From Bradyrhizobium frederickii (GTDB lineage: Bacteria; Pseudomonadota; Alphaproteobacteria; Rhizobiales; Xanthobacteraceae), in NCBI RefSeq assembly GCF_004570865.1, contig NZ_SPQS01000023.1:57795-121794 (forward strand): a DNA stretch of 64,000 nucleotides, read 5' to 3'. The notes under the pieces are model-generated. The model searched no databases. It was not told where the DNA came from and saw only the letters and a program-made list of their open reading frames with translations. Below are positions 33,315 through 43,116 of this stretch, in pieces (position 1 is the first letter of the stretch; every line of letters starts with the position of its first letter). Made by a program: the position numbers and the translations under genes.

Positions 33315-34460
33315 CTACAGTGACCTTGCGATCAACAGCTTCATGATCTCGTTGGTGCCGCCGTAGATCTTCTGGATGCGCGAATCGATAAAGATGCGCG
33401 AGATCGGATATTCCTGCATGTAGCCGTAGCCGCCGAACAGCTGGAGGCATTCGTCGGCGGTCTCGACCTGTTTCTCCGAGCACCAATATTTCGCCATCGA
33501 TGCGGTGACCGTGTCGAGATCCCCGGCGACCAGGCGCTCGATGCACCAGTCGACGAAGACGCGCGCGATCATCGCCTCGGTCTTGCGCTCGGCCAGCTTG
33601 AAGGCGGTGTTCTGAAAATCCATCAGCGGCTTGCCGAAGGCTTTCCGCTCCTTGGTGTACTCGGTGGTGAGCTTGATCGCGCGTTCCATCGCGGCGACGG
33701 CGCCGACCGCGAGCGCAAGGCGCTCCTGCGGCAATTGCTGCATCAGCTGCACGAAGCCCTGGCCTTCTTCCTTGCCGAGCAGGTTTTCCGGCGGCACGAC
33801 GACATTGTCGAAGAACAATTCCGACGTGTCGGAGGCATGCAGGCCGATCTTGTCGAGGTTGCGCCCGCGCTTGTAACCGTCCGCGCCCGCGGTCTCGACC
33901 ACGATCAGCGAAATGCCCTTGGCGCCGGCTTCGCCGGTGCGCGCGACCACGATGACGAGATCGGCGGCCTGGCCGTTGGTGATGAAGGTCTTCTGGCCGT
34001 TGATGACGTAGGAATTGCCCTGCTTCTTCGCCGTGGTCTTCACGGCTTGCAGGTCCGAGCCGGTGCCGGGCTCGGTCATGGCGATGGCGCCGACCATCTC
34101 GCCGGACGCCATCTTCGGCAGCCAGCGCTTCTTCTGCTCCTCCGAGCCGTAATTGAGGATGTAATGCGCGACGATGGCGCTGTGCACGGAGACGCCGGTC
34201 GTCAGCTCCGGCACCGTGCTTTCGAGATCGTCCAGCACCGCCGCGTCATAGGCGAAGGTGGCACCGAGGCCGCCATATTCCTCCGGTACGCTTGCCAAGA
34301 GCGCGCCCATCTCGCCGAGGCCGCGCCAGGCGAAGCGGTCGACCATCTTCTGCTCGCGCCATTTTTCCGCATGCGGCGCCAGATCCTTGGCAAGATATTT
34401 CCGGAACTGGTCGCGGAAGACGTCGAGCTCTTCGGTCATCCAGGAGGAGCGGTAGGACAT
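33315..34460 (-). CDS. acyl-CoA dehydrogenase
   Basis: The 381-residue homotetrameric-type acyl-CoA dehydrogenase has the FAD segment VGAIAMTEPGTGSDLQAV, then VINGQKTFITNGQAADLVIV, RKAFGKPLMDFQN, and the C-terminal QLFGGYGYMQEYPISRIF. It ends IYGGTNEIMKLLIARSL with the catalytic-base Glu motif. ATG 34460 has GAGG seven bases upstream and is preferred over an earlier start. The closest activity cannot be told; typical of beta-oxidation or branched-chain CoA degradation. Confidence 0.9.
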   Translation of the reverse strand: MSYRSSWMTEELDVFRDQFRKYLAKDLAPHAEKWREQKMVDRFAWRGLGEMGALLASVPEEYGGLGATFAYDAAVLDDLESTVPELTTGVSVHSAIVAHYILNYGSEEQKKRWLPKMASGEMVGAIAMTEPGTGSDLQAVKTTAKKQGNSYVINGQKTFITNGQAADLVIVVARTGEAGAKGISLIVVETAGADGYKRGRNLDKIGLHASDTSELFFDNVVVPPENLLGKEEGQGFVQLMQQLPQERLALAVGAVAAMERAIKLTTEYTKERKAFGKPLMDFQNTAFKLAERKTEAMIARVFVDWCIERLVAGDLDTVTASMAKYWCSEKQVETADECLQLFGGYGYMQEYPISRIFIDSRIQKIYGGTNEIMKLLIARSL

Positions 34461-34586
34461 GATTACCTCGGTTGATGCGGCGTTTCCGCTTGGTAGGCCG
34501 GCGGGCGGCGGCAATTATTGTGTTTTCAGGCTGCCGCGGTGCCGCTACCAAGGCGGCGGTAACAGCTTCTGTCGGGATGGTTGATT

Positions 34587-35264
34587 GTGACTGTCAAAAC
34601 AAGAGAGCTCAAGCTCGACATCGCGCGCATCGGCGCGGTCTCCGCGATCCTGACGCAGCCTGACAAGGCGCGCGCCTGCTATGCGTTGGCGCATGGCGCG
34701 GGCGCCGACATGCGGCATTCCTTCATGGAGAAGGTCGCCCAAGGCCTCGCAAGCCGGGGCATTGCGACGTTCCGCTTCAATTTCCCCTACATGGAAGAGA
34801 AGAAGGGACGCCCCGACCAGCCGGCCGTCGCTCACGCTGCGATCCGCGCGGCGGTCGCGGAGGCCGCGCGACTGTGTCCCGGGGTGACGCTGGTCGCCGG
34901 CGGCAAATCGTTCGGCGGGCGCATGACCTCGCAGGCGCAATCGAAAGCACCGCTGCCCGATGTGAAGGGGCTCGCCTTCCTCGGCTTCCCCCTGCATGCC
35001 GCCAAGAAACCGTCGTCCGAGCGTGCCGAGCACCTCGCCGGCATCGCGATTCCCATGCTGTTCCTGCAGGGCACGCGCGATGAGCTGGCCGATCTCGGCC
35101 ATCTCAAACCCGTCATTGCGGCGTTGGGGGCGAAGGCGACGCTGCACGAGGTCGAAGGCGGCGATCACTCCTTCGCGGTGTTGAAGAAGTCGGGCCGCAC
35201 CAATGACGAAGCGCTCACCGAGGTGCTGGACACGCTCGCGGCCTGGATCGATCGAATCGCCTGA
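34587..35264 (+). CDS. alpha/beta-hydrolase of the TEX30/KANSL3 type
   Basis: A 225-residue serine-hydrolase fold protein with YALAHGAGADMRHSFMEKVA, RGIATFRFNFPYME, nucleophile Ser108 in VAGGKSFGGRMTS, PMLFLQGTRDELAD carrying the acid, and EVEGGDHSFAVLKKSG with the His. This is the bacterial form of the TEX30/KANSL3 family (dienelactone-hydrolase-like fold). Probable start is GTG 34587 with GGGATGG upstream; TTG 34581 is possible. Activity unknown. Confidence 0.8.
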   Translation: MTVKTRELKLDIARIGAVSAILTQPDKARACYALAHGAGADMRHSFMEKVAQGLASRGIATFRFNFPYMEEKKGRPDQPAVAHAAIRAAVAEAARLCPGVTLVAGGKSFGGRMTSQAQSKAPLPDVKGLAFLGFPLHAAKKPSSERAEHLAGIAIPMLFLQGTRDELADLGHLKPVIAALGAKATLHEVEGGDHSFAVLKKSGRTNDEALTEVLDTLAAWIDRIA

Positions 35265-35267
35265 TGC

Positions 35268-36242
35268 TCACGCCGCATAAAGCCCCTTGTCGCGCGCTTT
35301 CTGGATCGCCAGCGCGGCGATCAGGTCGAGCGTCGGCGTCGACAGGCCGGCGGTGCGCGCGAAGGCGGCGGGCGCCCTGACCAGCACGTCGATCTCCATG
35401 GCGCGGCCGAGCTCGTAATCCTGCAGCAGCGAGGGCTTGTGATTGGGGGCGGGGCCGCTGCGGGTCACGCGCTTGACCTCGGGGATGAAATGCTGGGCGA
35501 TGTCGTTGGCCTCGTTCAGCATGCGCGGGATGACCTCGGCGAAAGCCGGGTCGTCGCGCACGCCGCGCGCGGTCTGGCCGGTGAGCAGGCATAGCACCGA
35601 CAGCGACATGTTGGTCAGCAGCTTTGACCAGATCGCCTCACGGATATCGGCCACCGGCGGCGATTCCAGCCGCGCGTCGTTGAAGACATTGCGCAGCTTG
35701 GTGATCCGCTCGCAATTGCGGTCGTCGCATTCGCCGATCAGGAGGCGATTGCGGTCCGGCGTCAGGTTGTGCACCACGCCGGGCGCGGTCACCTCGTTGG
35801 AGGAGAATACGACCCCGCCGACGATCCGTTCCTTCGGAATGCAGGCGCGCAGGCGCCCGCCGGGATCGAGGAAGGAGATATCGGGCGGCGTCGGATGCCG
35901 CGGCGGCAGGCCGATCCCGTACCACCAGGGGATGCCGTTCTGCGCGAACACGATGGCGGTATCGTCCTGCAGCAGCGGCTTGATGCTGGAAACCAGCCCC
36001 TGAAGCGCCGTCGCCTTCAGCGTCGAGATCACGACGTCCTGAGGTCCGAGCTGGGCCGCATCGCCCGATGCGTTCACCTTGGCGCTGACCTCGGAATCGC
36101 CGACCCGCAGCTTGAGGCCGCCCGCGCGCGCCGCCTCCAGATGCGCGCCTCGCATCACGCATGAAACGTCATGGCCGGCCCGCGCCAGCCGTACCGCAAT
36201 GTGGCTGCCGACGGCGCCCGCGCCGAAAATGCAGATGCGCAT
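35268..36242 (-). CDS. ketopantoate reductase family (PanE-like) oxidoreductase
   Basis: The product is 324 residues: ICIFGAGAVGSHIAVRLARA Rossmann motif at the start, IVFAQNGIPWWYG family NG segment, IREAIWSKLLTNMSLSVLCL catalytic Lys/Asn region, and NHKPSLLQDYELGRAMEIDV C-terminal helix. ATG 36242 is chosen; an upstream in-frame start at 36290 adds a non-conserved tail. Compare the paralog at 21612, which differs in the YELG/DYLQG segment; this copy, with KPSMLQD-like text, looks closer to real ketopantoate reductases. Convergent with the TEX30-type hydrolase (3 bp gap). Confidence 0.85.
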   Translation of the reverse strand: MRICIFGAGAVGSHIAVRLARAGHDVSCVMRGAHLEAARAGGLKLRVGDSEVSAKVNASGDAAQLGPQDVVISTLKATALQGLVSSIKPLLQDDTAIVFAQNGIPWWYGIGLPPRHPTPPDISFLDPGGRLRACIPKERIVGGVVFSSNEVTAPGVVHNLTPDRNRLLIGECDDRNCERITKLRNVFNDARLESPPVADIREAIWSKLLTNMSLSVLCLLTGQTARGVRDDPAFAEVIPRMLNEANDIAQHFIPEVKRVTRSGPAPNHKPSLLQDYELGRAMEIDVLVRAPAAFARTAGLSTPTLDLIAALAIQKARDKGLYAA

Positions 36243-36397
36243 GATGATTCCGTCCTGTCCCTTGCTGCCACCCGGGCGCCAGCATGACACAAGCCGCCAT
36301 GCGATGGGCGCGACCGCCCCACGCTGGAAAGATATGGATCGGGATGCGTCGCCTCGGCCATAGTGCGCGCGCCAAGCAAACGACCGGAGGATCGCCG

Positions 36398-37201
36398 ATG
36401 ACTGCCAGCCCCGTCCTGTGGACCCTTGACGAGCGTGGGGTTGCGACCGTCACGTTGAACCGGCCCGAGGTCAACAACGCCTATGACGGCGCGCTGATCG
36501 CGGGCGTGCTCGCGGCCATGGACGATCTGGGGACGAAGCCTCACCTGCGCGTCGTCGTGCTCAAGGGCAATGGCAAGCACTTCCAGGCCGGCGCCGATCT
36601 GAAATGGATCAACGGCGTGCGGCCGCAATCGGCTGAAGCGAACGAGGCGGCCTCGCGCGCGACCTTCGAGGCGGTGCAGCGGCTCAACACGCTGCCGATC
36701 CCGACCGTCGCGCTGGTTCAGGGCGGCTGCTTCGGCGGCGGCACCGGCGTGATTGCGGCCTGCGATGTCGTGATCGCAGCGGATAATGCGCTGTTCTCGA
36801 TCACCGAGGTGCGCTGGGGCCTGACCGCGGCGATCATCATCCCGCAGCTCTGCGACGCCATCGGCGTCCGCCAGGTCCGCCGCTACGCGCTGACCGGCGA
36901 GCGTTTCGGCGCCGAGGACGCCCGCCGCATTGGCCTTGTGCACGAGGTCGTGCCGCTGGCCGAACTCGAGGCCGCAGGCAGCAAGCTGGTCGAGCAATTG
37001 CTCGCCAACGGGCCGGAGGCGATGGCCGAGACCAAGAGGCTCGCACTGGAGAGCTCGTTCGGCGGCATGGCGGTGGACGATGCCGCCTACACCCGGCTCG
37101 TGCAGCTGCATTCGCTCAAGCGCCAGAGCGCGGAGGCGGCGGAGGGATTGGCCTCGTTCGCGGAGAAGCGGGCGGCGAAGTGGGGCGGCGGGAAGAGCTG
37201 A
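36398..37201 (+). CDS. enoyl-CoA hydratase (crotonase) family protein
   Basis: The 267-residue crotonase has the first oxyanion segment KHFQAGADLKWINGVRP and LVQGGCFGGGTGVIAACDVV the second. ITEVRWGLTAAIIIPQLCDA gives the active-site helix, and here a Glu (ITEV) sits near the first hydratase position. The C-terminus ends in a Gly/Lys-rich tail. RBS CGGAGG is seven bases before ATG 36398. Resembles methylglutaconyl-CoA hydratase and related terpenoid-pathway hydratases, but this is not proven. Confidence 0.86.
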   Translation: MTASPVLWTLDERGVATVTLNRPEVNNAYDGALIAGVLAAMDDLGTKPHLRVVVLKGNGKHFQAGADLKWINGVRPQSAEANEAASRATFEAVQRLNTLPIPTVALVQGGCFGGGTGVIAACDVVIAADNALFSITEVRWGLTAAIIIPQLCDAIGVRQVRRYALTGERFGAEDARRIGLVHEVVPLAELEAAGSKLVEQLLANGPEAMAETKRLALESSFGGMAVDDAAYTRLVQLHSLKRQSAEAAEGLASFAEKRAAKWGGGKS

Positions 37202-37204
37202 ACG

Positions 37205-37480
37205 TCAGCAGCCGCGGCAGATGTTGTTGATGCTGCGATAGACCGCGTCGTCGTCCTGTCGCATCTGGCGCAGCGTTTCGAGCGTCCTGCCCGCGTCGGT
37301 CGCGGGCGCCGGCTTGCGCCTGGCCGCGAGCTCGTCCTCCTGCTGCTTGTAGCAGGCTTCGCGCTCCGGCTTGGCCTGGATGAAGCGGCAGTTCTGCTCC
37401 ACGGCTGTGGCGGGAGCGGCGCCGGAGATCGCGAAAGCGATCAGGGCGGCGAAACAATATCTGACGATGATCGAATCCAT
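37205..37480 (-). CDS. small exported Cys-containing protein
   Basis: A 91-residue protein with a Sec signal (YCFAALIAFAISGAAPATA) and then a short mature part containing NCRFIQAKPEREACYKQQ and RSINNICRGC, four Cys that could form two disulfides. Two Cys also lie in the signal region. No family is recognised. The ATG is at 37480; a longer frame exists upstream. Confidence 0.62.
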   Translation of the reverse strand: MDSIIVRYCFAALIAFAISGAAPATAVEQNCRFIQAKPEREACYKQQEDELAARRKPAPATDAGRTLETLRQMRQDDDAVYRSINNICRGC

Positions 37481-37589
37481 GGCCGCCCTTGTCTCAGGTC
37501 CACCGAGGGTGAGCAACCGCGATCTTGCGACGATGGCGCCTGCCGGCTAATCCGTGGTCCTGTTCGAAGGGTTTGGGAAGGGACGCGCC

Positions 37590-38957
37590 ATGCGGGCCGT
37601 GACGATCGAAGAACCGGCACGACAGGTGCCGCTCTATGGCGAATATGAAGTCGTGGTGCTCGGCGGCGGGCCCGCCGGCATCGTCGCGGCGGCTTCAAGC
37701 GCGCGCGCCGGGCGGAAGACGCTGCTGATCGAGCGCTATGGCTTTCTCGGCGGCATGGGCACCGCGGCCGGCGTCACGAACTTCTGCGGCCTGCATGGCA
37801 ATGTCTATGGCGAGCACCGGCGGCTGGTGCAGGGCATGGCCTCCGAGCTGCTGATGCGGATTGATCGGTTGGGCGGCCTGAACACGCCGCATCTGATCCT
37901 CGGCAAGCTGTTCGCTCAGGCCTATGACACCGCAGCCTACAAGATCGCGGCCGACGAGCTGCTGGGCAGCCACAAGGTGCACATCCTGTTTCACGCGCTC
38001 GGCGCCGGCGTCGTGATGGGCGACAACAGCCGCATCGACGCGCTGATGGTCGAGACCAAGGCCGGCCGGCAGGCGGTGCGATCGGAGATCTTCATCGACT
38101 GCTCCGGCGACGGCGATCTCGCGGTCTGGGCCGGCGCGCCGTTCGAGATCGGCGACGCGCACGGTCATCCGCTGTACCCCTCGATGATGCTCCGTCTGAA
38201 CGGCATCGATCCCGCCAAGGCTGGCGAGGCCTGGCGCACCATTCCGCAATTGATGGAAAAAGCCGTCGCGGCCGGAACCCACACATTCCCGCGCAAAAGC
38301 GCGATCGTGCGGCCGCAGAAGTCCGGCATCGAATGGCGGGTGAACTTTACGCAAGTGGCGCGCGAGGATGGCCACGCCATCAATGGCGTCGAGCCCGACG
38401 ATCTCACCCGCGGCGAGATCGAGGGCCGCAAGCAGGCGCTCGCCGCTTACGAGTTCTTGCGCAGCACTGTCCCGGGCTTTGAGAAGTCCTACATCGTCGA
38501 TTTGCCGCCGCAGCTCGGCATCCGCGAGACCCGCCGCATCACGGGCGGCTATCAGCTCAGCGGCGAGGACGTGCTCGGCTGCGCCTCGTTCGAGGATTCC
38601 ATCGGCGTCAATGGCTGGCCGATCGAGGCCCATGTGCCCGGCGACGTCGTCTTCACCTTCCCGCCGATCCCGGAATCCCGCGGCTATAATGAGCTGCCGT
38701 ACCGCATGCTGGTGCCCGAAGGGGTCGAGAACCTGCTCGTTGCCGGCCGCTGTGCCTCCATGACCCATGAGGGCCAGTCCGCGGCGCGGGTATCCGGGGC
38801 CTGCTTCGCGATGGGGGAGGCCGCCGGCTCCGCCGCCGCGCTGGCGCTCTCCGGAAACCGGATTCCACGCGAAATCCCCATTGAAAAATTGCAGGAAACG
38901 TTGAAACAACAGGGTGCCTTCATCGGCCGGGACCAAATGGTGCCGGAAGGATTGTGA
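37590..38957 (+). CDS. FAD-dependent oxidoreductase
   Basis: The product is 455 residues. A GxGxxG dinucleotide motif (VVLGGGPAGIVAAASSARAG) lies near 20-40, GFLGGMGTAAGVTNF follows, and the second FAD contact VAGRCASMTHEGQSAARVSG lies near the C-terminus, the FAD_oxidored family layout. ATG 37590 has GGGAAGGG upstream. It precedes a solute-binding protein and ABC transporter genes; the four are probably one transport/oxidation unit whose substrate is unknown. Confidence 0.84.
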   Translation: MRAVTIEEPARQVPLYGEYEVVVLGGGPAGIVAAASSARAGRKTLLIERYGFLGGMGTAAGVTNFCGLHGNVYGEHRRLVQGMASELLMRIDRLGGLNTPHLILGKLFAQAYDTAAYKIAADELLGSHKVHILFHALGAGVVMGDNSRIDALMVETKAGRQAVRSEIFIDCSGDGDLAVWAGAPFEIGDAHGHPLYPSMMLRLNGIDPAKAGEAWRTIPQLMEKAVAAGTHTFPRKSAIVRPQKSGIEWRVNFTQVAREDGHAINGVEPDDLTRGEIEGRKQALAAYEFLRSTVPGFEKSYIVDLPPQLGIRETRRITGGYQLSGEDVLGCASFEDSIGVNGWPIEAHVPGDVVFTFPPIPESRGYNELPYRMLVPEGVENLLVAGRCASMTHEGQSAARVSGACFAMGEAAGSAAALALSGNRIPREIPIEKLQETLKQQGAFIGRDQMVPEGL

Positions 38958-38991
38958 CGGGCGGCAATAGAACGACGGCGGAGGAAACGGG

Positions 38992-39996
38992 ATGATCGGA
39001 ATGGTGCGGCTCGCGCTTGCGGGCCTTCTGGCGATCACGGCGATGGGCGGTGCAAGGGCCGAGGACGCGCTGAAGGCCAGGATCGGCGTGCTCCGCCTGT
39101 CCTCCTCCGCGCCCGTCTTCATCGCGCAGGACAAGGGCTATTTCCGCGAGGCCGGCCTCGACGTCGAGCTGAAATTCTTCGACGCGGCCCAGCCGATCGC
39201 GGTCGCGACCACGTCGGGCGACGTCGATTTCGGCATCACCGCCTTCACCGCCGGTCTCTACAATCTCGCCGGCAAGGGCACGCTGAAGGTGATCGGCGGC
39301 ATGAGCCGCGAGAAGGCCGGCTATCCCCTGATCGGCTATTTCGCCAGCAACAACGCCTACGCGGCCGGCCTCAAGACGCCAAAGGACCTCGCCGGCAAGC
39401 GCGTGGCGATGACGCAGGTCGGATCGAGCTTTCACTATTCGCTCGGCCTGCTCGCCGACAAATACGGCTTCAAGCTCGCGGACGTGAAGATCGTGCCGCT
39501 GCAATCGCTGTCGAATGCCGCGGCCGCGCTGAAGGGCGAGACCGTCGATGCGGCGCTGCTGCCGATCTCGACCGCGCGCAAGCTCATGGACGAAGGCGGC
39601 GCGAAATTCCTGGGCTGGGTCGGCGACGAGACGCCCTGGCAGCTGGGCGCGGTGTTTGCCTCGCCGAAGACGCTGACCAACAAGGCGCTGGTGACAAAGC
39701 TGCTCGGCGCCTTGGCCAAGGCCGACCGCGAATATTACGACGTCATCCTCGCGGCGATGAAGGACGGTGTCGCGCCGATCAACGACAAGACGAAGCCGCT
39801 GCTGGAGATCATCGCCAAATACACCAATCTGCCGGTCGAGCAGGTGGTCGGCAATTGCGCCTACATCGATCCCGACGGCAAGCTGGACGTGAAGAACGTC
39901 GACAACCAGATCAAATGGCTCCAGGAGCAGGGCTTTGCCGACAAGGGCTTTGACGCGGATGCGATCATCGCCAAGGAATTTGTGAAGGCGGATTGA
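38992..39996 (+). CDS. NMT1/SsuA-type ABC transporter substrate-binding protein
   Basis: A 334-residue periplasmic binding protein with a signal peptide ending AMGGARAED. SsuA/NMT1-like features are SSSAPVFIAQDKGYFREAGL, TTSGDVDFGITAFTAGLYNL, and DAALLPISTARKLMDEGGAK. It lies 34 bp after the FAD enzyme gene with GGAGG upstream. The cognate ATPase and permease follow after a repeat. Typical ligands for this family are sulfonates, nitrate, aromatic acids or thiamine precursors. Confidence 0.87.
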   Translation: MIGMVRLALAGLLAITAMGGARAEDALKARIGVLRLSSSAPVFIAQDKGYFREAGLDVELKFFDAAQPIAVATTSGDVDFGITAFTAGLYNLAGKGTLKVIGGMSREKAGYPLIGYFASNNAYAAGLKTPKDLAGKRVAMTQVGSSFHYSLGLLADKYGFKLADVKIVPLQSLSNAAAALKGETVDAALLPISTARKLMDEGGAKFLGWVGDETPWQLGAVFASPKTLTNKALVTKLLGALAKADREYYDVILAAMKDGVAPINDKTKPLLEIIAKYTNLPVEQVVGNCAYIDPDGKLDVKNVDNQIKWLQEQGFADKGFDADAIIAKEFVKAD

Positions 39997-40018
39997 TGCT
40001 GCGCGCTCATCTCTCTCT

Positions 40019-40150
40019 CCGTCATCCTGAGGCGCGAGTAGCGCAGTGCATCCGCACTGCGCTGCGAGCCTCGAAGGATGAACGGCCCGGATGCATCGGG
40101 GCCGTCGCCCTTCGAGGCCTGCGCTTCGCTCCGGCACCTCAGGGTGACGG
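40019..40150. repeat. family B palindromic repeat
   Basis: Outer arms CCGTCATCCTGAGGCGC and CACCTCAGGGTGACGG with inner CCTCGAAGGATGAACGGCC and GGCCGTCGCCCTTCGAGG. Same family as 15865 and 52357. It separates the binding protein gene from the ATPase gene within one presumed operon. Confidence 0.88.
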
Positions 40151-40170
40151 ATCAAGGAGTTGTGCGTGAG

Positions 40171-40936
<766 letters not shown>

Positions 40937-40944
<8 letters not shown>

Positions 40945-41755
40945 CCGCGCGGGCCTCCCCGCCAAGGACGAAGTGACGCGGCGCGTCCGTTTCCGCGGCG
41001 CCGGCTTCGTGCCCGCGAGCAGCCGCTGCGGCGGGTGGATCGCGCTCGCCCTCGTCATCGCGATCTGGCAGGCCGCCGGCAGCGCCGGCCTCGTCAATGC
41101 GCTGTTTCTGCCGACGCCCTCTGCAATCGTCCGGGCGATCTACCAGCTCGCGATCTCCGGCGCGCTCTGGCAGCATCTGTCCGCCTCGCTGCTGCGCATC
41201 GGCGTCGGCTGGCTGCTCGGGACTGCCGCCGGCATCGCCGTCGGTTTTGCCATTGGCCTGTCGCGGCTCGCGCGCAGCGTCGGCATCACCTTCATCTCGG
41301 CGCTGTTCCCGATCCCGAAGATCGCGCTGCTGCCGCTGCTGATCCTCTGGCTCGGCATCGGCGAAGAGCCGAAAATCGCGACCATTGCGCTCGGGGTGTT
41401 CTTCTCGACTGCGATCTCGGTCTATAGCGGCGTCGATGCCGTGCCGCGCAACCTGATCCGCATGGCGCAGAGCTTCAACGTTCCCTTCGCCACCATCGTG
41501 CGCAAGGTGATCTGGCCCGGCGCGCTGCCGGCGATCCTCGCCGGCTTCCGCATCACCGCATCCGTCGCGCTGCTGCTCGTCGTCAGCGCCGAGATGATCG
41601 GCGCCCAATACGGCATCGGCGCCTTCGTGCTCCAGGCCGGCAATCTGATGCAGACCGATCAGCTGCTTGCCGGCGTGGTGATCCTGTCGGTGTTTGGGCT
41701 TGCGGTCGGCAAGGTGATCGGCTGGCTGGAGATGCGGTTGCTGCACTGGCGGTAG
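40937..41755 (+). CDS. ABC transporter permease (NitT/TauT-like)
   Basis: The 272-residue membrane protein has about six helices and the SsuC-type cytoplasmic loop GVDAVPRNLIRMAQSFN (EAA-like region), with ALLPLLILWLGIGEEPKIAT before it. Its ATG overlaps the ATPase stop by 8 bp, so these two are coupled. With the preceding binding protein and ATPase this completes one ABC importer. The next gene on the right is gentisate dioxygenase, on the other strand, so the ligand may be an aromatic acid (inference). Confidence 0.88.
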
Positions 41756-41772
41756 CCGCAATCCGCGCTGCC

Positions 41773-41893
41773 GTAGGGTGGGTTAGCCTCGCGGATTGCG
41801 CGAAGCGCAAACCGCTAGGCGTAACCCACCTCTTATGCTTCCGCGTTTGCCGAACGAGTTGGTGGATTACGCCTTCGGCTAATCCACCCTACG
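41773..41893. repeat. family F palindromic repeat
   Basis: Outer arms GTAGGGTGGGTTAGCC and GGCTAATCCACCCTAC with inner CGGATTGCGCGAAGCGCAAACCG. Resembles family A in its outer arm (GTAGGGTGG) but the inside differs. One copy here, filling the convergent junction between the permease and gentisate dioxygenase genes. Confidence 0.87.
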
Positions 41894-41899
41894 CGACGC

Positions 41900-42940
41900 T
41901 CACGCGTTCCCGCGATCTTCCCTGAACAGATCCAGCTTCTGCTGCACCGGGCGGTCCGAGAAGCTGAACAGCACGGCGTCGTCGTCGGCCTCATGCGTGA
42001 CCCAGTGCCAGCTCGGCACCACGAACAGATCACGTGGACCCCATTCGAACACGGTATCGCCGATCCGGCTGCGGCCCCTGCCTTCGATCGGGCAGAATAC
42101 CGTCGCATCGGTTGAGCGATAGCGCACGGTCTTGAAGCCCTTGGGCAGCAGCTGGATGAAGGTGCCGATGGTCGGCATCGCGAAATCGCCGGTCTCGGGG
42201 TTGCTGAACTTCAGCTTCAGCCCGTGGCAGGCGTCCCATTCCTGGCTCGTCCTGGCCTTCTCCAGCGCTTCGCGCGTATGAGCGTAGGGATAGCTGAAGA
42301 TCGGCGAGGTCTTCGACGAGCGCTTCATATCGACCGGCAGCAGATTGTGACCGTAGCGCGCAAAGCTGTCGCCGGCGGGCTTTGTGATCTTCTGCTGGTC
42401 CTCCTTGGCGCCTTCCGCGAACGAGCAGTCGAAGAACTGCACCATGGGAATGTCGAGGCCGTCGAGCCAGAACATCGGCTGGTCGGTCTCATTGGAATGA
42501 TCATGCCAGGTCATCGACGGCGTGATGATGAAGTCTCCCGGCTCCATCGCGGTGCGTTCGCCGTCGACAGCGGTGTGGGCGCCCTTGCCCTCGAGCACGA
42601 AGCGCAGTGCCGACTGGCTGTGCCGGTGCGCCGGTGCGACGTCGCCCGGCACCACCATCTGCACGCCGGCATAGAGCGAGGTCGTGATCTTGGACTGGCT
42701 GCGCAGGCCGGGATTTTCCAGCACCAGCACGCGCCGCTCGGCCTCCTTGGCGGTGATGAGCTTGCCGGCTTCAATCATGTAATCGCGGATGACGTCGAAT
42801 TTCCACAAATGCGGCCGGCAGGCGCTCTTCGGCTCCGGCGTGATCAGATCGCTCATCACCGTCCACAGCGCGGTGAGGTTTTCGCCGTCGATCTTCTTGT
42901 AGAACGCCTCGCGTTCCGGTGTCTTGGTCACGGCTTCCAT
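41900..42940 (-). CDS. gentisate 1,2-dioxygenase
   Basis: A 346-residue bicupin of the gentisate dioxygenase family. Iron ligands are His105 and His107 in VAPAHRHSQSALRFVLEGKG and His146 in PSMTWHDHSNE. The second cupin begins LPKGFKTVRYRSTDATVFCP and ends VVPSWHWVTHEAD. It cleaves the gentisate ring to maleylpyruvate. The RBS GGGAG lies eight bases before the ATG. A promoter/operator block is found 24 bp upstream, shared with the hydroxylase gene at 46218. The divergent isomerase gene lies to the right. Confidence 0.93.
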   Translation of the reverse strand: MEAVTKTPEREAFYKKIDGENLTALWTVMSDLITPEPKSACRPHLWKFDVIRDYMIEAGKLITAKEAERRVLVLENPGLRSQSKITTSLYAGVQMVVPGDVAPAHRHSQSALRFVLEGKGAHTAVDGERTAMEPGDFIITPSMTWHDHSNETDQPMFWLDGLDIPMVQFFDCSFAEGAKEDQQKITKPAGDSFARYGHNLLPVDMKRSSKTSPIFSYPYAHTREALEKARTSQEWDACHGLKLKFSNPETGDFAMPTIGTFIQLLPKGFKTVRYRSTDATVFCPIEGRGRSRIGDTVFEWGPRDLFVVPSWHWVTHEADDDAVLFSFSDRPVQQKLDLFREDRGNA

Positions 42941-42964
42941 GGCGGCGCTCCCGATCGTTTGTTG

Positions 42965-42998
42965 ATTGACAGTATACTGACGATCTAGGTAGCGTCAA
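42965..42998 (-). promoter_or_regulatory. sigma70-like promoter with MarR-type operator for gentisate dioxygenase
   Basis: On the minus strand TTGACG (42998-42993), a 16-bp spacer and TATACT (42976-42971) form a good promoter, ending about 24 bp before the start codon. The 25-bp block 42965-42989, covering the -10, matches the block at 47372-47396 in 23 positions. It holds CAGTATACTG, a perfect 10-bp palindrome, and a repressor bound there would cover the -10. The adjacent MarR gene is the obvious candidate. Confidence 0.72.
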
Positions 42999-43017
42999 TG
43001 TGGGTCGCCGCTGGTTG

Positions 43018-43100
43018 CCGTCATTCCGCAGCGATGCGATAGCATCAAATCCGGAAATATCGAGGTTCCGGGTGCTCGCTTCGCGAGCCCCGGAATAACA
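43018..43100. repeat. family G palindromic repeat
   Basis: Imperfect arms CCGTCATTCCGCAGCG at the left and TGCTCGCTTCGCGAGCCCCGG near the right, with internal ATCCGGAAAT / ATCGAGGTTCCGGG, form a diverged hairpin of the CCGGAATGAC type. It lies in the divergent gap between gentisate dioxygenase and the isomerase gene, 16 bp before the isomerase start. Confidence 0.6.
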
Positions 43101-43116
43101 GGAAAGGGAGGTCTCG

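Noticed and set aside
42965..42989. TTGACA on the plus strand as a -35 box for the isomerase gene
   Set aside because: No matching -10 at 16-18 bp follows on the plus strand, and both copies of the block face minus-strand genes with TATACT correctly placed on the minus strand.
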